Positions 42,801 through 52,572 of a stretch of DNA of 64,000 nt are shown here, piece by piece (within the stretch, counting starts at the first letter, position 1; every line of letters begins with the position of its first letter). Origin of the DNA: Sphingomonadales bacterium (GTDB lineage Bacteria > Pseudomonadota > Alphaproteobacteria > SMXS01); contig JALHLV010000007.1 of NCBI GenBank assembly GCA_022844405.1, positions 62,001 to 126,000 of the forward strand, in the 5' to 3' direction. The translations under genes were made by a program, and so were the position numbers. Under the pieces are notes generated by a model. That model did not search any database. It was given only the letters and a program-made list of their open reading frames with translations, and was not told the DNA's origin.

Positions 42801-43460
42801 GCCGTATTTGAACAGGCGCGCCTCGCGCACCCACAGATCCATGATGCCGCCCTCGTTCACCAGGTCGTCGGCGATGCCCTGGATGAAGCAGGCGTGCGGC
42901 TGCGGCCGTTCATAGGCGCTCTCGGAGCGCACCGCCTCGCCTGTGGCCGGGTCCACATAGAAGTGGCCCTGCGCCGGGCCGTCGATGCCATAGGCCCAAT
43001 GCAGGCCGGTGTTGAACCATTGCGGCGAGTTGGGCGCGCACATCTGGCCCGCCAGCATGAAGCACAACTCGTCGAAGAATGCCTGCGCGTCGGCGGCGCT
43101 GTCGAAATAGCCGCCCTTCCAGCCCCAGTAGGTCCAGGCGCCCGCCAGCCGGTCGAACACCTGCTTGGCGCTGGTTTCGCCCGCATTGCCAGGGTCGCCC
43201 GCCGGCTCGCGCCGCCACAGGAATTCCGGCACGCCGTCCTCGGCGACCGCCGTGGCGGCCAGCGGCACGCCCTTCTTGCGGAAATATTTCTGAGCGATGA
43301 TGTCGGTGGCGACCTGACTCCACGCCTCGGGCACCTCGACGTCGTCCAGCCGGAAGACGACCGAGCCGTTGGGATTGCGGATTTCGCTGACCGCCTTGCG
43401 GAAGGCGATCCCGGCGTAGGGCGACTGGCCTTCGGTCGTATAACGGCGTTCGACTCGCAT
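39819..43460 (-). CDS. nrdJ: Adenosylcobalamin-dependent (class II) ribonucleotide reductase
   Basis: 1213-residue class II reductase converting ribonucleotides to deoxyribonucleotides with a B12-derived thiyl radical, hence oxygen-independent. Visible: NSPQWFN at 144-150, substrate-site Cys191 in [45 protein letters not shown], the PTGTIG phosphate-binding loop, and a C-terminal CGECG...CLKCNTCGG cysteine cluster. Length and the C-terminal Cys-rich tail suit the large NrdJ form. Start ATG at 43460 behind AGGGGGAAGTAC. Tandem NrdR boxes lie 58-105 nt upstream. No cobalamin riboswitch is evident in the leader. Confidence 0.97.
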   Translation of the reverse strand: MRVERRYTTEGQSPYAGIAFRKAVSEIRNPNGSVVFRLDDVEVPEAWSQVATDIIAQKYFRKKGVPLAATAVAEDGVPEFLWRREPAGDPGNAGETSAKQVFDRLAGAWTYWGWKGGYFDSAADAQAFFDELCFMLAGQMCAPNSPQWFNTGLHWAYGIDGPAQGHFYVDPATGEAVRSESAYERPQPHACFIQGIADDLVNEGGIMDLWVREARLFKYGSGTGTNFSRIRGEGENLSGGGTSSGLMSFLKIGDRAAGAIKSGGTTRRAAKMVVVDVDHPDIEKFINWKVVEEQKVAALVAGSRLAEKHLNRIIAACAAHDDLTEAGRFDPKQNRELKKAIIGARNAMIPENYVQRVIEFARQGYTSIDFRTYDTDWDSEAYLTVSGQNSNNSVRVTDEFMQAVAADADWNLIRRTDGKVAEMIPARQLWDSIGNAAWACADPGLQFHTTINDWHTCKASGEINASNPCSEYMFLDDTACNLASLNLMTFLKADGSFDVESFQHATRLWTVVLEISVLMAQFPSREIAELSYRYRTLGLGYANIGGLLMASGLPYDSTEGRALCGAITALMTGVSYATSAEMAAELGAFPGYEPNREHMLRVIRNHRRAARGEAKGYEGLNTPPVPMDIANCPDPALAEAAADAWDEALKLGETHGYRNAQATVIAPTGTIGLVMDCDTTGIEPDFALVKFKKLAGGGYFKIINQMVPAALRKLGYQEFEIVEIVDYAVGHGTLKDAPGVNHETLAAKGFGPQEIEAIEENLASAFDIKFAFNKFTLGETFCRHGLGFTPEQLDDFGFDMLAELGFSKADVDAANLHVCGAMTLEGAPRLKDEHLPVFDCANPCGRIGKRFLSVDSHIRMMAAAQPFISGAISKTINMASNATVKDCLGAYELSWRLALKANALYRDGSKLSQPLSSSLLDDEDLEEDVAAAAPAPAPTVERIVERIIEKIAPAARGRLPHRRKGYTQKAVVGGHKVYLRTGEYDDGRLGEIFIDMHKEGAAFRSLMNNFAIAISIGLQYGVPLEEYVDAFTFTRFEPSGLVEGNDSIKMATSLLDYVFRELAVSYLSRYDLAHVEPHETRFDAIGKGQSEGEDPAERPTTTQQTIAAIREVASSGYVRNKLTVVEGGMTAKKETVARSVVIERASDIAVGQTGDALLLTRAEAVMTATVELAKEARMKGYEGDACGECGNFTLVRNGTCLKCNTCGGTSGCS

Positions 43461-43517
43461 GTACTTCCCCCTGAACCCTTTCTTTGGCCCTGAAATCGGA
43501 GAAGCCCGCCATTGCTG

Positions 43518-43565
43518 GCCATAGATGTAGTGTCGTAGGCGGGCTGGAAGCACAAAGGGTAGTGT
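43518..43565 (-). promoter_or_regulatory. Tandem NrdR boxes upstream of nrdJ
   Basis: Two 16-bp NrdR-box-like palindromes, 43518-43533 (GCCATAGATGTAGTGT) and 43550-43565 (GCACAAAGGGTAGTGT). Each matches 11 of 16 positions of the consensus ACACWATATMTWGTGT, and they are separated by exactly 16 bp, three helical turns between centres. That spacing is characteristic of NrdR repressor operators of ribonucleotide reductase genes. Confidence 0.75.
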
Positions 43566-43904
43566 CATGATTCTGACCGTATCAAGCGCCATTTTGCTAC
43601 ATTTTGGAAAAAATATTCTTGCAAACACCAAATGTTGTGGATTGCAACGATTTAGCCCCACGCTTTCACGCGAAACCGCGCGGAAAACGGCCTACCCGCC
43701 AAATCATCGGATGAAATTCCTGAAGAATCGCAATGTCGTGACGCCGATTTTTTACAGATCGCTGCAACGCTGGTCCATGTCCCGGATGCGGAACGGAGCC
43801 GCCGTCTCGGCGAAAACGCGGGACGGCCGCCCCCAGCATCGGGGCTGGACGCGCCGGAACGCGGGTGCCATATTCCGCCCGGCGCGCAACAGCACGGAAT
43901 TGCC
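43566..43904. other. Intergenic region between nrdJ and the NDUFA12 gene
   Basis: Divergent 339-base gap. The nrdJ-proximal part is AT-rich (around 43590-43650) and probably holds the nrdJ promoter; an imperfect inverted repeat ACACCAAATGTTGTGG lies near 43624. The rest is GC-rich and carries no convincing small gene or RNA; the open frames there are by-products of base composition. Confidence 0.5.
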
Positions 43905-44285
43905 ATGGGACTGTGGAGTTCGGTATTCACCTGGTGGAACGGCCAGACGGTCGGCACCTGGCTGCACACGGCGCTGCGCGGACGGCCGGTCGGCGACGAC
44001 GACCAGGGCAACAGATACTACCAGGACAAGGCAGGCAAACGGCGCTGGGTGATCTACAACGGAACCGTCGAAGCCTCGCGCGTGCCGCCCGAATGGCACC
44101 GCTGGCTGCATCACACCGCCGTGCTGCCGCCGACGAAACAGCCGCCGCTGGTGAAACCATGGGAGAAGGAACACGTTCCCAACCTCACGGGCACGGCGGG
44201 CGCCTACTATCCGCCGGGCAGCCTGAACGCCGGCGGCGAGCGGGTGGCGGTAACCGGCGATTACGAGGCTTGGCGCCCCGAATAG
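43905..44285 (+). CDS. NADH:ubiquinone oxidoreductase accessory subunit, NDUFA12 family
   Basis: 126-residue homolog of the mitochondrial complex I subunit NDUFA12 (B17.2), found in Alphaproteobacteria as a separate gene. Diagnostic segments are G-N-R-Y-Y-Q near 36-42 with KRRWVIYNG, the [13 protein letters not shown] block and the [13 protein letters not shown] block. It probably helps assemble or stabilise complex I. Placement just before mlaD and the DUF2155 gene is the usual order in the group. Confidence 0.93.
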   Translation: MGLWSSVFTWWNGQTVGTWLHTALRGRPVGDDDQGNRYYQDKAGKRRWVIYNGTVEASRVPPEWHRWLHHTAVLPPTKQPPLVKPWEKEHVPNLTGTAGAYYPPGSLNAGGERVAVTGDYEAWRPE

Positions 44286-44315
44286 GCGCCCACAACCAAG
44301 GCGGCTCGATAGCAT

Positions 44316-44816
44316 ATGCGCGGCACTCTCGTTGAGACACTGATCGGCGCCGTCGTGCTGCTCGTCGCCGCGTGGTTCCTGTATTTCGCCTATTCGCGCA
44401 CCGAGATGGGTCCGGCCGGCGGCTACCGGGTCACCGCGAAATTCGACAAGGTTGGCGACCTGGCGAACGGCGCCGACGTCAAGATCAGCGGCATCAAGAT
44501 CGGCACGGTGACGGCGCAGACGCTGGACCCGAAAACCTACGAGGCCGTCATCGAACTGGGCATCCAGTCCGACGTGGAACTGCCCGACGACACCACCGCC
44601 AAGATCGCCGCCGCCGGCCTGCTGGGCGGCAGCTACATCAGCCTGGAGCCCGGCGGCTCCGAGGACCTGCTCAAGGACGGCGACCGGATCGGCTATACTC
44701 AGGGCGCCGTCGATCTGATGGGACTGCTCGGCCGCTTCATCTACGGCTCCACCGACAGCGGCAATGACGCGGCCAAGCCCGACGCGGCCGCGCCGGCGGC
44801 GGATCCGGAAAAGTGA
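44316..44816 (+). CDS. mlaD: Outer-membrane lipid asymmetry protein MlaD
   Basis: 166-residue MCE-domain protein. An N-terminal membrane anchor (TLIGAVVLLVAAWFLYFAYS) precedes one MCE/MlaD domain with GYRVTAKFDKVGDLANGADVKISGIKIGTV and a following LPDDTTAKIAAAGLLGGSYISLEPGG core. It forms the periplasmic hexameric ring of the Mla phospholipid transporter. The other Mla parts (MlaE, MlaF) are not in the window. Its last bases overlap the next gene (GTGA). Confidence 0.94.
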   Translation: MRGTLVETLIGAVVLLVAAWFLYFAYSRTEMGPAGGYRVTAKFDKVGDLANGADVKISGIKIGTVTAQTLDPKTYEAVIELGIQSDVELPDDTTAKIAAAGLLGGSYISLEPGGSEDLLKDGDRIGYTQGAVDLMGLLGRFIYGSTDSGNDAAKPDAAAPAADPEK

Positions 44817-45250
44817 CGACGGTGCTGGCGAGGGGGCTGATCGGCGCCGCCGTCTTCGGCCTGCTGGCCGGGCCGGCGCTGGCCGAGGACCCGGACGAGG
44901 CCATGGCCGGGCTTGCGCGCCGCGAGGCGGCGGTGCCCAGGGACCAGATCGTCACCCTGCGCGGCGTCGACAAGATCACCGCGCGGGTTACCGACATCCG
45001 GGCGCCGATGAACAAGCCGCTGCGCTTCGGCTCGCTGGAGATCACGCCGCGCACTTGCTCGAAGCGGCCGCCGGAAGAGACACCGGAAGTGACCGCGTTC
45101 CTCGAAATCTCCGACGTCAAGCCGGACGGCACGAAGAAGAAGCTGTTCAGCGGCTGGATGTTTGCCTCGAGCCCGGCGCTGTCGGCGCTGGAGCATCCGG
45201 TCTATGACGTCTGGGTGATCGACTGCAACGCCATCGCGCCGGGGATGTGA
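44813..45250 (+). CDS. DUF2155 exported protein
   Basis: 145 residues with an N-terminal signal peptide (about 1-22, [20 protein letters not shown]) and a DUF2155 domain. Typical segments are [45 protein letters not shown] and [26 protein letters not shown] with a likely disulfide pair. Function unknown; always near aat/accBC in Alphaproteobacteria. The start is GTG overlapping the mlaD stop. Its 3' end overlaps aat on the opposite strand by 49 nt. Confidence 0.88.
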   Translation: MTTVLARGLIGAAVFGLLAGPALAEDPDEAMAGLARREAAVPRDQIVTLRGVDKITARVTDIRAPMNKPLRFGSLEITPRTCSKRPPEETPEVTAFLEISDVKPDGTKKKLFSGWMFASSPALSALEHPVYDVWVIDCNAIAPGM

Positions 45251-45852
45251 ACCGGCAGCGTCAGGAAGTTCCCCTGGATCGACAGCGCCTGTCCCAGCAG
45301 CCGGTGATAGACTGTGCGCGGCACCTCGATGGCGCCGAAGCCTGACAGGTGGGCGGTGACGAACTGGGTGTCGAGCAGGGTGTAGCCGCCGGCGGACATC
45401 CGTGCCACCAGGTGCACGAGCGCGACCTTGCTGGCGTCCCGTTCGCGCGAGAACATGCTTTCGCCGAAGAACGCGCCGCCCAGCGATACGCCGTAGAGGC
45501 CGCCGACCAGCCTGTCGCCCCGCCAGCATTCCACCGAATGCGCCGCGCCACGCTCGTACAGGTCGACGAAAAGCCGGAATATCTCCTCGTTGATCCAGGT
45601 CGAGGGCCGTTCCGGGGTCGGCTCGGCGCAGCCGCGCACCACCTCGTGGAACGCCCGGTTGACCCAGACGTCGAAATGGTCCGACCGCACCGTGCGCGCG
45701 AGCCTTTTGGGAATGTGGAAGCCGCGCAGCGGCAGGATGCCGCGCCGCTCCGGATCGACCCAGAACAGGGTAGGGGTATCGGCGCTCTCGGCCATGGGGA
45801 AGACCCCCGACGCATAGGCCGACAGGACGATTTCCGGAGTGAGCTGCTTCAT
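45202..45852 (-). CDS. aat: Leucyl/phenylalanyl-tRNA-protein transferase
   Basis: 216-residue Aat, which adds Leu or Phe from aminoacyl-tRNA to N-terminal Arg or Lys of proteins, marking them for ClpS/ClpAP degradation. Signature segments: [10 protein letters not shown] near the start, [25 protein letters not shown]-x-x-x-x-L-V-G-G-L-Y-G and the FFGESMFS block, then LLDTQF. Start ATG at 45852 behind GGAAGAC. It is oriented with accC and accB and overlaps the DUF2155 gene tail-to-tail by 49 nt. Confidence 0.95.
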   Translation of the reverse strand: MKQLTPEIVLSAYASGVFPMAESADTPTLFWVDPERRGILPLRGFHIPKRLARTVRSDHFDVWVNRAFHEVVRGCAEPTPERPSTWINEEIFRLFVDLYERGAAHSVECWRGDRLVGGLYGVSLGGAFFGESMFSRERDASKVALVHLVARMSAGGYTLLDTQFVTAHLSGFGAIEVPRTVYHRLLGQALSIQGNFLTLPVHIPGAMALQSITQTS

Positions 45853-45884
45853 GTCTTCCGCGCGGCTATAGGCCGGAGAAGAGT

Positions 45885-47228
<1,344 letters not shown>

Positions 47229-47232
47229 GGCG

Positions 47233-47682
47233 CTATTCGATGATCAGCAGCGGCTCGCCATATTCGACGGGCTGCTCGTTGCTGATCAGGATGCGCGTGA
47301 CGGTGCCGGCCTTGGGCGCGGTGACCGGGTTCATGGTCTTCATCGCCTCGATGATCAGCAGGGTCTGTCCCGCCGTCACCTTGTCGCCGACGCGCACGAA
47401 GGGCGGTATGCCCGGCTCGGCCGAGGTGTAGACGGTGCCGACCATGGGCGAGGTCACCAGTCCGGGATGGCCGTGGACGCCGTCGCCGGCGGGCGCGGCA
47501 GCCGCCGGCGCAGCGGTCGATGCGGCCGAAGCAGCGGGCGCCGCGGCTTGGACGACGGAACCGCCCCGCGCTACGCGGATGCGGACGTCGTCGTCCGCAA
47601 TCTCGATTTCGGTCAGCCCGGTTTCGTCGAGCAGCGCCGCCAGTTCGCGGATGAGTGCCTTGTCGACCGTAAGTTTGCCCAT
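47233..47682 (-). CDS. accB: Biotin carboxyl carrier protein of acetyl-CoA carboxylase
   Basis: 149-residue AccB. The biotinylated Lys115 lies in [10 protein letters not shown] (the last residue of the usual AMKM is preceded by Thr, AMKTM). A Pro/Ala-rich linker spans residues 46-68 and the biotinyl domain follows. The start was set at the ATG at 47682, matching the family N-terminus; a GTG at 47703, overlapping the aroQ stop (GTGA), would add seven residues and suggests coupling to aroQ. Partner of AccC downstream. Confidence 0.95.
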   Translation of the reverse strand: MGKLTVDKALIRELAALLDETGLTEIEIADDDVRIRVARGGSVVQAAAPAASAASTAAPAAAAPAGDGVHGHPGLVTSPMVGTVYTSAEPGIPPFVRVGDKVTAGQTLLIIEAMKTMNPVTAPKAGTVTRILISNEQPVEYGEPLLIIE

Positions 47683-47699
47683 CGGCCCTTTGCCTTGTT

Positions 47700-48155
47700 T
47701 CACGAGCGCGCGACTTTATCCGCAACGGCGTCGAGCGCCAAGAGATACCCGTGCGCGCCCAGCCCGCAGATGACGCCGGTCGCCACGCCGCTGATGTAGG
47801 AATGCTGCCGGAACGCCTCGCGCCGGAAGATGTTCGACAGGTGCACCTCGACGATCGGCCCCTTGAACGCCTGCAATGCGTCGAGGATCGCCACCGACGT
47901 ATGCGTATAGGCGCCCGCGTTGATGATGATGGCGGATGCCGTCAGCCGGGCGTCCTGGATCCAGGTCACCAGCTCGCCTTCGGTATTGGACTGGCGGAAG
48001 TCGACGACCAGGCCCAGCGCCTTCGCCCGGTCCTTCACCATCGCCTCGATGTCGGCCAGCGTCTGGGTGCCGTAGATCTCCGGCTCGCGCGTCCCCAGCA
48101 TGTTGAGGTTCGGGCCGTTGAGCACCAGGACGGTCGGGGCTGCTGCGCTTGCCAT
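47700..48155 (-). CDS. aroQ: Type II 3-dehydroquinate dehydratase
   Basis: 151-residue type II dehydroquinase of the shikimate pathway (3-dehydroquinate to 3-dehydroshikimate). Active-site parts: [19 protein letters not shown] with Arg23 and the catalytic Tyr28 in the flexible loop, [22 protein letters not shown], and [13 protein letters not shown] carrying the catalytic His. Homododecamer in relatives. It heads the aroQ-accB-accC-aat run, a common order in Alphaproteobacteria. Confidence 0.96.
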   Translation of the reverse strand: MASAAAPTVLVLNGPNLNMLGTREPEIYGTQTLADIEAMVKDRAKALGLVVDFRQSNTEGELVTWIQDARLTASAIIINAGAYTHTSVAILDALQAFKGPIVEVHLSNIFRREAFRQHSYISGVATGVICGLGAHGYLLALDAVADKVARS

Positions 48156-48233
48156 GGTCTGATCCCGCCTATATTAGAGGGAGACCTTGTAAATCCCTCG
48201 GACCGCCAAGTCAAAAGCGCACGGAAGGAGCCT

Positions 48234-49214
48234 GTGATTCACGTCACCATCAATGGCGAGGACCGCCAGCTCGACGCCCCCGTCCGCCTCGACATCCTGC
48301 TCTCGGACCTGGGCATCGACCCACGCAAGGTGGCGCTCGAGCGCAACCTCGAGATCGTGCCGCGCTCGCTCTATGGCGACGTGCTGATCGGCGACGGCGA
48401 CCGGCTCGAGATCGTGCATTTCATCGGCGGCGGCAAGGACGAAGCCGATGAGGGATTTGTGGTCGCCGGCCAGCGTTTCACCTCGCGGCTGATCGTCGGC
48501 ACCGGCAAGTACAAGGATTTCGAGGAAACCCGCGACGCCATCGCCGCCTCGGGCGCCGAGATCGTCACCGTCGCCGTGCGCCGGGTGAACATCTCCGACC
48601 CGAAGCAGCCCATGCTGATCGATTACGTCGACCCGAAGAAATACACCTACCTGCCGAACACCGCCGGTTGCTACACCGGCGAGGACGCGGTGCGCACCCT
48701 GCGCCTGGCGCGCGAGGCCGGCGGCTGGAACCTGGTGAAGCTGGAAGTGCTCGGCGACCAGAAGACGCTCTATCCCAACATGGTCGAGACGCTGCGCGCC
48801 GCCGAGATGCTGATCAGGGAAGGCTTCCAGGTGATGGTCTACTGCTCGGACGATCCGATCATGGCCATGGAGCTGGAGAAGATCGGCTGCTGCGCCATCA
48901 TGCCGCTGGCCGCGCCGATCGGCTCGGGCCTGGGCGTGCAGAACCCGGTGACGCTGCGGATCATCATCGAGAACGCGAACGTGCCGGTGCTGGTCGACGC
49001 GGGCGTCGGCACCGCGTCGGACGCAGCGGTCGCCATGGAACTGGGCTGCGACGGCGTGCTGATGAACACCGCCATCGCCCAGGCCAAGGACCCGATCAAA
49101 ATGGCCAGGGCCATGAAACTGGCGGTGGAGGCGGGCAGGCTGTCCTACCTGGCCGGCCGCATGCCGAAAAAGCTCTACGCCGACCCGTCATCGCCGCTGG
49201 GCGGGTTGATTTAG
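48234..49214 (+). CDS. thiG: Fused sulfur-carrier/thiazole synthase (ThiS-ThiG)
   Basis: 326-residue fusion. Residues 1-67 are a ThiS beta-grasp domain ([12 protein letters not shown]...[11 protein letters not shown]), and residues about 74-326 are a ThiG TIM barrel with the Schiff-base Lys169 in [10 protein letters not shown] and [10 protein letters not shown] phosphate loop. ThiS normally ends in Gly-Gly, which is adenylated and thiocarboxylated; here GGG at 65-67 is internal. Enzymes of this kind are known and annotated as bifunctional. GTG start follows AAGGAG by three bases. No TPP riboswitch was found in the leader. Makes the thiazole moiety of thiamine. Confidence 0.93.
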   Translation: MIHVTINGEDRQLDAPVRLDILLSDLGIDPRKVALERNLEIVPRSLYGDVLIGDGDRLEIVHFIGGGKDEADEGFVVAGQRFTSRLIVGTGKYKDFEETRDAIAASGAEIVTVAVRRVNISDPKQPMLIDYVDPKKYTYLPNTAGCYTGEDAVRTLRLAREAGGWNLVKLEVLGDQKTLYPNMVETLRAAEMLIREGFQVMVYCSDDPIMAMELEKIGCCAIMPLAAPIGSGLGVQNPVTLRIIIENANVPVLVDAGVGTASDAAVAMELGCDGVLMNTAIAQAKDPIKMARAMKLAVEAGRLSYLAGRMPKKLYADPSSPLGGLI

Positions 49215-49227
49215 GGGAGCGGACTAC

Positions 49228-49797
49228 ATGGCTGCCCGGACGCGTCAGTGGATGGGCAATGGGATAGTACTCCTGGTCATGATGCTTGCCCACGGCAGCA
49301 CTGGTTACGGAGCAGCGCGCTCTGAAGCGGGCGACGGGCTTCCGGGCTACATCGCCGCCGAGGACGCACCGATGATCCGCCAATGGCTACTGGCCAATGC
49401 GGGGTATCGTGTCGTTGCCACCGAGGATTGCGACTGTCAGGACGAACTGAAAGAGATTTGGGCAGGAAGTGGCGCGGTCTGGCCGCCAAATCCCGGCTAT
49501 CTGCCCTACTACTCACGGGGCGACTTCGACGGTGACGGACATGCCGATGCTGCCATTGCCGTCCGTAACGGCTCTGATACGCTGCGCTTCGTGCTCTTCA
49601 ATGGCGCATGGCCCCGGGAGAAAGCCGAACGGCGCGCGTTTGTCACTGCTGCAATGCCAGCCACCTACGCCATGTCCTACGGTGCGCCGCGCCCGACGCC
49701 GTATCGCCTTGTCATCGGGCCGTTTTCCTCTCATGGCTGCGTGCTCGAATCTGAGAGCGACTGGCAGTTCAGGCTCGATTGCGAGACCGAGTACTGA
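49228..49797 (+). CDS. Exported hypothetical protein with an Asp-rich calcium-type loop
   Basis: 189 residues. A signal peptide of about 30 residues (hydrophobic core IVLLVMMLAHG) is followed by a domain with GDFDGDGHADAAIAV, an FG-GAP/dockerin-like DxDxDG metal loop near residues 98-108, plus cysteines in EDCDCQ and HGCVLESESDWQFRLDC that may form disulfides. No named family recognised. The GC content and codon use look slightly lower than in the neighbouring thiamine genes. Starts 13 nt after thiSG with GGGGAGC, so it may be read through from that gene. Confidence 0.7.
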   Translation: MAARTRQWMGNGIVLLVMMLAHGSTGYGAARSEAGDGLPGYIAAEDAPMIRQWLLANAGYRVVATEDCDCQDELKEIWAGSGAVWPPNPGYLPYYSRGDFDGDGHADAAIAVRNGSDTLRFVLFNGAWPREKAERRAFVTAAMPATYAMSYGAPRPTPYRLVIGPFSSHGCVLESESDWQFRLDCETEY

Positions 49798-49908
49798 GCC
49801 GCGCTGATCCGGCTTGGGTGGTCTTGCTACGTCGACAGTGCACTTAAGTCCGGAGTGGTGGCGCTGGTGCGATATGCATAGGGGAGTAGTTATATCAATA
49901 CTTTAGCC

Positions 49909-50010
49909 GTCATCCCGGCGAAGGCCGGGACCCAGTCTTGGCGAGTGCGCGCTCGCGCGCCGGTTTGTCGCAAGCGAGGTCTGGATCCCGCTCTTCAGCG
50001 GGATGTCGGC
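49909..50010. repeat. Dispersed palindromic intergenic repeat (copy 2, degenerate)
   Basis: Left arm 49909-49935 is identical over 27 bp to the arm of the repeat at 16530. The right arm (about 49981-50010) keeps the CTGGATCCCGCT...AGCGGGATG framework but has diverged. The interior holds an alternating GC stretch near 49945-49960. Together with the rest of 49798-50111, this gap of over 300 bases holds no gene. Confidence 0.85.
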
Positions 50011-50111
50011 TGAGGGGGAACGTCGGCATCTTGCCTGAACACAAGGTTGCGGTGCGGGAGGCACTGTTGGGCGAGCCCTCGATGCCCAGCCTGTCGGCGC
50101 GGGCGGCTTCT

Positions 50112-50495
50112 TCAGCCGATGATCTGGCCGATGGCCAAGCGCAAGGTGTCCTGGTCTTCGGCCGCGAGGGTGCCGAGCCGGCGGATGATCAGACGCTGCT
50201 CCAGGGTCGCGAAGACCGGCTTCACGGCCGAAGGCTTGATGAGGCCGGCAGACTGCCAGTGGCGCAGCCAGACCTCGCCGAGCGCCGGCGTAGGCCGTAG
50301 CTGGCTGGTGACGGCCATCATGATCAGATCGGGGCGCTCGACGTTGTAGGCGCGGCTGGAAATGATGACGGCCGGTCGCTGCTTCGAGGCGGCTTGGCTG
50401 GTGAACGGGAACGGCACCAGAACGATGGCGCCGAAACTCAGAGCTTGGGGATTGGCGACCGCCTCGGAGCTGCCCGCGCCGGCTTCAGAGGGCAT
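50112..50495 (-). CDS. PemK/MazF-family toxin (endoribonuclease)
   Basis: 127-residue toxin of a type II module. The SH3-like barrel core is visible: ALSFGAIVLVPFPFTS, KQRPAVIISS with the conserved R-P-A-V-I, then MMAVTSQLRP and the C-terminal KPVFATLEQRLI strand. MazF-like toxins cleave mRNA to stop growth. The start at 50495 overlaps the antitoxin end by 11 nt, the usual arrangement of such pairs. A longer frame to 50588 would lie inside the antitoxin and is rejected. Confidence 0.87.
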   Translation of the reverse strand: MPSEAGAGSSEAVANPQALSFGAIVLVPFPFTSQAASKQRPAVIISSRAYNVERPDLIMMAVTSQLRPTPALGEVWLRHWQSAGLIKPSAVKPVFATLEQRLIIRRLGTLAAEDQDTLRLAIGQIIG

Positions 50496-50682
50496 CGTAG
50501 GCGTCGTCTTCCGGATTGTCCCAGACAGCGGCGAAGGCCGGTGCGCTGGCGGTGCCGGCGGCGCGGACCAAGGCGCGATCCAAGTCACGCTGGCGGATAA
50601 AATCCACGAAGTCTTCCACCTCGGCGAGTCGGTCCTTGGGCAGGGTGTTCAGCTTCTCGATCAAGGCCGGGTTGGCGGGCAT
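50485..50682 (-). CDS. Antitoxin of the MazF-type pair (DUF2281-like)
   Basis: 65-residue protein with the helical L-P-x-x-R-L-A-E-V-E-D-F-V-D-F-I (LPKDRLAEVEDFVDFIRQR) signature of small DUF2281/VapB-like antitoxins, and an acidic C-terminal tail (DNPEDDAYDAL) that would bind the toxin. AGGAGACTCCC precedes the ATG at 50682. It comes first in the operon, as usual for a co-regulated antitoxin. Confidence 0.82.
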   Translation of the reverse strand: MPANPALIEKLNTLPKDRLAEVEDFVDFIRQRDLDRALVRAAGTASAPAFAAVWDNPEDDAYDAL

Positions 50683-50897
50683 GGGAGTCTCCTAAGGCCG
50701 TTCTGGGCCAGCACCTTGTCGAGCATCTCGACCACCAAATAATAGCGCGCGGCCCTCTACAAACAACCCCGCCTCTTCAGGCTCTGGAATCAGTTACCGT
50801 GACAGTGCATTCAATTACTCTGTCTCATTCAAGGGGTGCATTCCAAAAGCGTTGTCACCGCAATGCTGACCATAACTGCAGGATGCAAGACGAAGCG

Positions 50898-51398
50898 TCA
50901 TGGCTTTGGATATGCACTCAGGTGCTCATGGATCATCTGCAACCGTCCGTTCTCAAGAACAAGCACCCGGGTTCCCCGACCTTGAATCCGGAAAGCATGC
51001 CCGTTCATCGAGCCTTCCCAGTTGTAGGTGTACGTAGCGCTGGCGCTCCTGCCGTCCACGTTGAGTACCTCGATGTCGGTCAGGTAGAAACGCTCGTCTG
51101 ATACGCCAGCACTGCCCTTCCAGGTTTTCTCGAATGCACCTCGCACGGCCTGTTTGCCGACGAAGTCGCCGTCGTTGAAGCGAAAGAACGCGTCGTCATG
51201 GACCATGTCTTCAAGCAGATCGAAGTTCTTTTCCCTGCCGATAGCTTCAAAGTGGTGCAGGAACTGAACCACGGATTCCCGGGTCAGCGCGCCTTCGACC
51301 GCGTGAGCTCGACCCATATCACCCGCCACGTTGAGACAACACAACAGCACTATTGTGATCAATAACCGAAGGCTCGATGACTTGTTCACGATGTTCAC
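50898..51398 (-). CDS. Exported NTF2/SnoaL-like protein
   Basis: 166 residues. The N-terminus (SSLRLLITIVLLCCLNVAG...AHA) is a signal peptide, possibly with a lipobox-like LLCC. The mature part is a SnoaL/DUF4440-like NTF2 fold: VVQFLHHFEAIGREKNFDLLEDMVHDDAFFRFNDG. The start is GTG at 51398 behind GAGGGG. Function unknown. The surrounding sequence is visibly less GC-rich (about 55%) than the rest, fitting recent arrival along with the nearby toxin-antitoxin genes. Confidence 0.75.
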   Translation of the reverse strand: MNIVNKSSSLRLLITIVLLCCLNVAGDMGRAHAVEGALTRESVVQFLHHFEAIGREKNFDLLEDMVHDDAFFRFNDGDFVGKQAVRGAFEKTWKGSAGVSDERFYLTDIEVLNVDGRSASATYTYNWEGSMNGHAFRIQGRGTRVLVLENGRLQMIHEHLSAYPKP

Positions 51399-51507
51399 CG
51401 ATACACCCCTCTACAGATTACGGTGAAAGTCTGCTAAATCGCTAGTCGAGTGCAACCAGTATTCAACGCTGGCGCCGCCGTAAATCAATCTCACCCACCG
51501 GGCTGGG

Positions 51508-51804
51508 CTAAATGCACCCCCGCCCCTTCAGGCTCTGCTGAACCTCGACCGTCGTCTGGGTCTGCTGCAAATACCGGGCGAGGGCGATGCATTGCTGCTG
51601 GTTGAGCCGGTTGCCGACGCCGCGGCTCAGATCCTCTTCCTGGTAGTCGTCGCCGGTCATGCCGTCGGCGCTGTTGAGCGGTCCGCCGCCCACGTCGGTG
51701 GTTGGCTCGTCGGCCGGCGCGTTGCGCACCTCCTCGGGTGGGTCGTCGGCCCAGGCGGCGGGCGCCGCCAGGCAGAGCGCGATCGTCAATGCAGCCAGCC
51801 GCAT
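51508..51804 (-). CDS. Small exported hypothetical protein
   Basis: 98 residues with a signal peptide (MRLAALTIALCLAAPAAWA). The mature region is acidic and low in complexity up to residue 60, then helical with two cysteines (Cys72 in QQQCIALARYL and the C-terminal GRGCI). It starts one base after the DsbA-like gene, so the two are translated together and it may be a partner or substrate of that enzyme (inference). No family recognised. Confidence 0.7.
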   Translation of the reverse strand: MRLAALTIALCLAAPAAWADDPPEEVRNAPADEPTTDVGGGPLNSADGMTGDDYQEEDLSRGVGNRLNQQQCIALARYLQQTQTTVEVQQSLKGRGCI

Positions 51805-51805
51805 G

Positions 51806-52570
51806 TCAGCCCTCCACCGGCTTGAACGGTTTGGCCTTGCGGGCCTTCTCGATGGTTTCCGTCAATGTTTCATAGGGCACCATGCCCTGCAACAGTTGCG
51901 TGCCGACGATGAAGTTGGGCGTGCCGTCGATGCCCAGCTTGTCGGCGAGCGCGTGGTTCCCGGCGATCACGTCGTCGATCGCCTCGTCCTTCATGTCGAC
52001 CTTGAGCCTGGCCACGTCGAGGCCGACCTCGCCAGCGACGCGGTAGAGCACCTCGTCGTTCAGCGGCTCCTCCAGGCCCATCAGCGCCATGTGGAACGCC
52101 ACATACTTGCCCTGCCGGGCCGAGGCGATGGCGGCGCGCGCGGCGGTGACCGATTGCGGGCCCAGCACGGGATATTCCTTGAACACCACGCGCACGTTGG
52201 GGTCTTCCTTCAGCAGCCGGGCCATGCTGGGCTGGGCCAGCCGGCAATAGCCGCAGCGGTAGTCGAAGAACTCCACCACGGTGACGTCGCCGTTGGGATT
52301 GCCCGCCACCATGGCGGTGTCGGCGCCCAGCACGTCGACCTTGTTGGCGATGATCTTCTTCTCGGCCTCGATCGCGGCCTCGCGGGCATTCAGCGCCTGC
52401 AGCCGGTCGATCATCTCCTGCAGCACTCTGGGATTGTTCTTCAGATAGTCGCGGATGATCTGCTCGACCTGTGCCTTGTCGCGCTCGGACAGCGCCCATG
52501 CCGGCGGCGCGGCCTGGAGGCCGCACAGGATGACCAGCGCCACGCAGAGCGCCTTCGAGAATTGGTTCAT
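51806..52570 (-). CDS. DsbA-family thiol-disulfide oxidoreductase
   Basis: 254-residue exported thioredoxin-fold protein. Signal peptide residues 1-27, a helical N-terminal extension (about 30-80, DKAQVEQIIRDYLKNNPRVLQEMI) and the active-site Cys106-Gly-Tyr-Cys109 in FFDYRCGYCR; the cis-Pro loop is GIDGTPNFIVG. The N-terminal extension is typical of the Com1/ScsC-like subgroup. ATG 52570 has GGAGG six bases upstream and is preferred to ATG 52576. Probably cotranscribed with the M48 protease, whose stop overlaps the leader. Confidence 0.92.
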   Translation of the reverse strand: MNQFSKALCVALVILCGLQAAPPAWALSERDKAQVEQIIRDYLKNNPRVLQEMIDRLQALNAREAAIEAEKKIIANKVDVLGADTAMVAGNPNGDVTVVEFFDYRCGYCRLAQPSMARLLKEDPNVRVVFKEYPVLGPQSVTAARAAIASARQGKYVAFHMALMGLEEPLNDEVLYRVAGEVGLDVARLKVDMKDEAIDDVIAGNHALADKLGIDGTPNFIVGTQLLQGMVPYETLTETIEKARKAKPFKPVEG

Positions 52571-52572
52571 GG

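Noticed and set aside
43461-43640. Possible cobalamin riboswitch before nrdJ
   Set aside because: No B12-box core was found; the leader is short and is better explained by the NrdR boxes.
48156-48233. Possible TPP riboswitch before the thiSG gene
   Set aside because: The leader is only about 78 nt and lacks the conserved CTGAGA-type thi-box core.
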